Shown piece after piece: positions 21,983 through 22,115 of a stretch of 22,115 nt of DNA. The position numbers and the translations under genes were made by a program. The stretch is taken from the NCBI GenBank assembly GCA_017615955.1, contig JAFZZD010000731.1:1-22115 (forward strand), written 5' to 3'. Each line of letters begins with the position of its first letter. Positions within the stretch are counted from its first letter, which is position 1. A model generated the notes under the pieces. It was given only the letters and a program-made list of their open reading frames with translations. It made no database searches and was not told the origin of the DNA. The stretch is from Victivallales bacterium (GTDB taxonomy: Bacteria > Verrucomicrobiota > Lentisphaeria > Oligosphaerales > Oligosphaeraceae).

Positions 21983-22115
21983 ATGTATCTGGGCAAAAGC
22001 AACATAACGCAGCTGAAGGACAACCAGATCGCAGGCGCGGCCACGATAAACCCGATTGTTGACTTTATCAACGGGATCCGCACGTCCTCCGGCGATTACA
22101 TAGATCTGAACCCCA
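21983..22115 (+). CDS. Tail-region gene, 3'-truncated by the window
   Basis: An ATG preceded by AAGGGGGCC opens a frame that stays open to the last base. The visible 44 residues begin MYLGKSNITQLKDNQIAG and continue through TINPIVDFINGIRTSSGDYIDL. It starts 10 nt after the previous stop, on the same strand. The product is unknown, probably a minor tail or tail-tip protein from order. Confidence 0.55.
   Translation, partial: MYLGKSNITQLKDNQIAGAATINPIVDFINGIRTSSGDYIDLNP

Overview
The window is phage DNA from end to end. Every supported gene lies on the + strand, most neighbours overlap by 1-20 bases or sit within about 30 bases of each other, and no bacterial gene was recognised. The head and packaging genes follow the phage lambda plan: Nu1-like small terminase, GpA-type large terminase, small joining protein, lambda-family portal, ClpP-type prohead protease with a nested scaffold, capsid, connectors, tail terminator, tail tube candidate, tail chaperone and tape measure. 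This indicates a long-tailed siphovirus-like temperate phage, probably of a bacterium with a Gram-negative-type envelope. Base composition is moderately GC-rich, with frequent AGG (Arg), CTT (Leu) and ATA (Ile) codons. I cannot name the host. The Cas12a-type repeat described below suggests that the phage meets hosts carrying type V-A CRISPR-Cas.

Layout. Positions 1-1185 hold the end of the late operon: a truncated tail-region gene, two tiny one-helix membrane proteins and a DUF1353 protein. Positions 1182-1322 form a compact stand-alone RNA gene: a sigma70-type promoter, one solitary Cas12a (type V-A) CRISPR repeat, a 26-nt spacer-like stretch, a small hairpin and a rho-independent terminator. 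Positions 1338-2216 encode a zinc-ribbon protein of unknown function. Positions 2271-2326 are a 56-bp dyad that looks like a phage attachment site, directly upstream of a large serine integrase (2374-4128). Small HTH regulators follow (4213-5082), then a 921-residue primase-helicase (5185-7950). Next comes a non-coding block (7951-8540) with a terminator, a dense set of GGTAACA iterons in both orientations and a perfect DnaA box, most likely the replication origin. Positions 8541-11185 carry a sigma-like factor, a DNA methyltransferase, a PLP-fold enzyme homologue and two small proteins. From 11182 to the right end run packaging, head and tail genes, the last one truncated.

The solitary Cas12a repeat is the most notable feature. 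The 20-nt crRNA handle is identical, as I remember it, to that used by Acidaminococcus Cas12a. A partly conserved 5' half of the full repeat starts almost exactly where transcription should begin, and transcription should stop about 106 nt later. There is no second repeat and there are no cas genes. This is the architecture of a phage RNA anti-CRISPR (Racr, solitary repeat unit). A single-guide crRNA that borrows host Cas12a is the main alternative.

Because late genes lie on both sides of the integrase and the putative attP is uninterrupted, the sequence more likely represents the free or circular phage genome than an integrated prophage.
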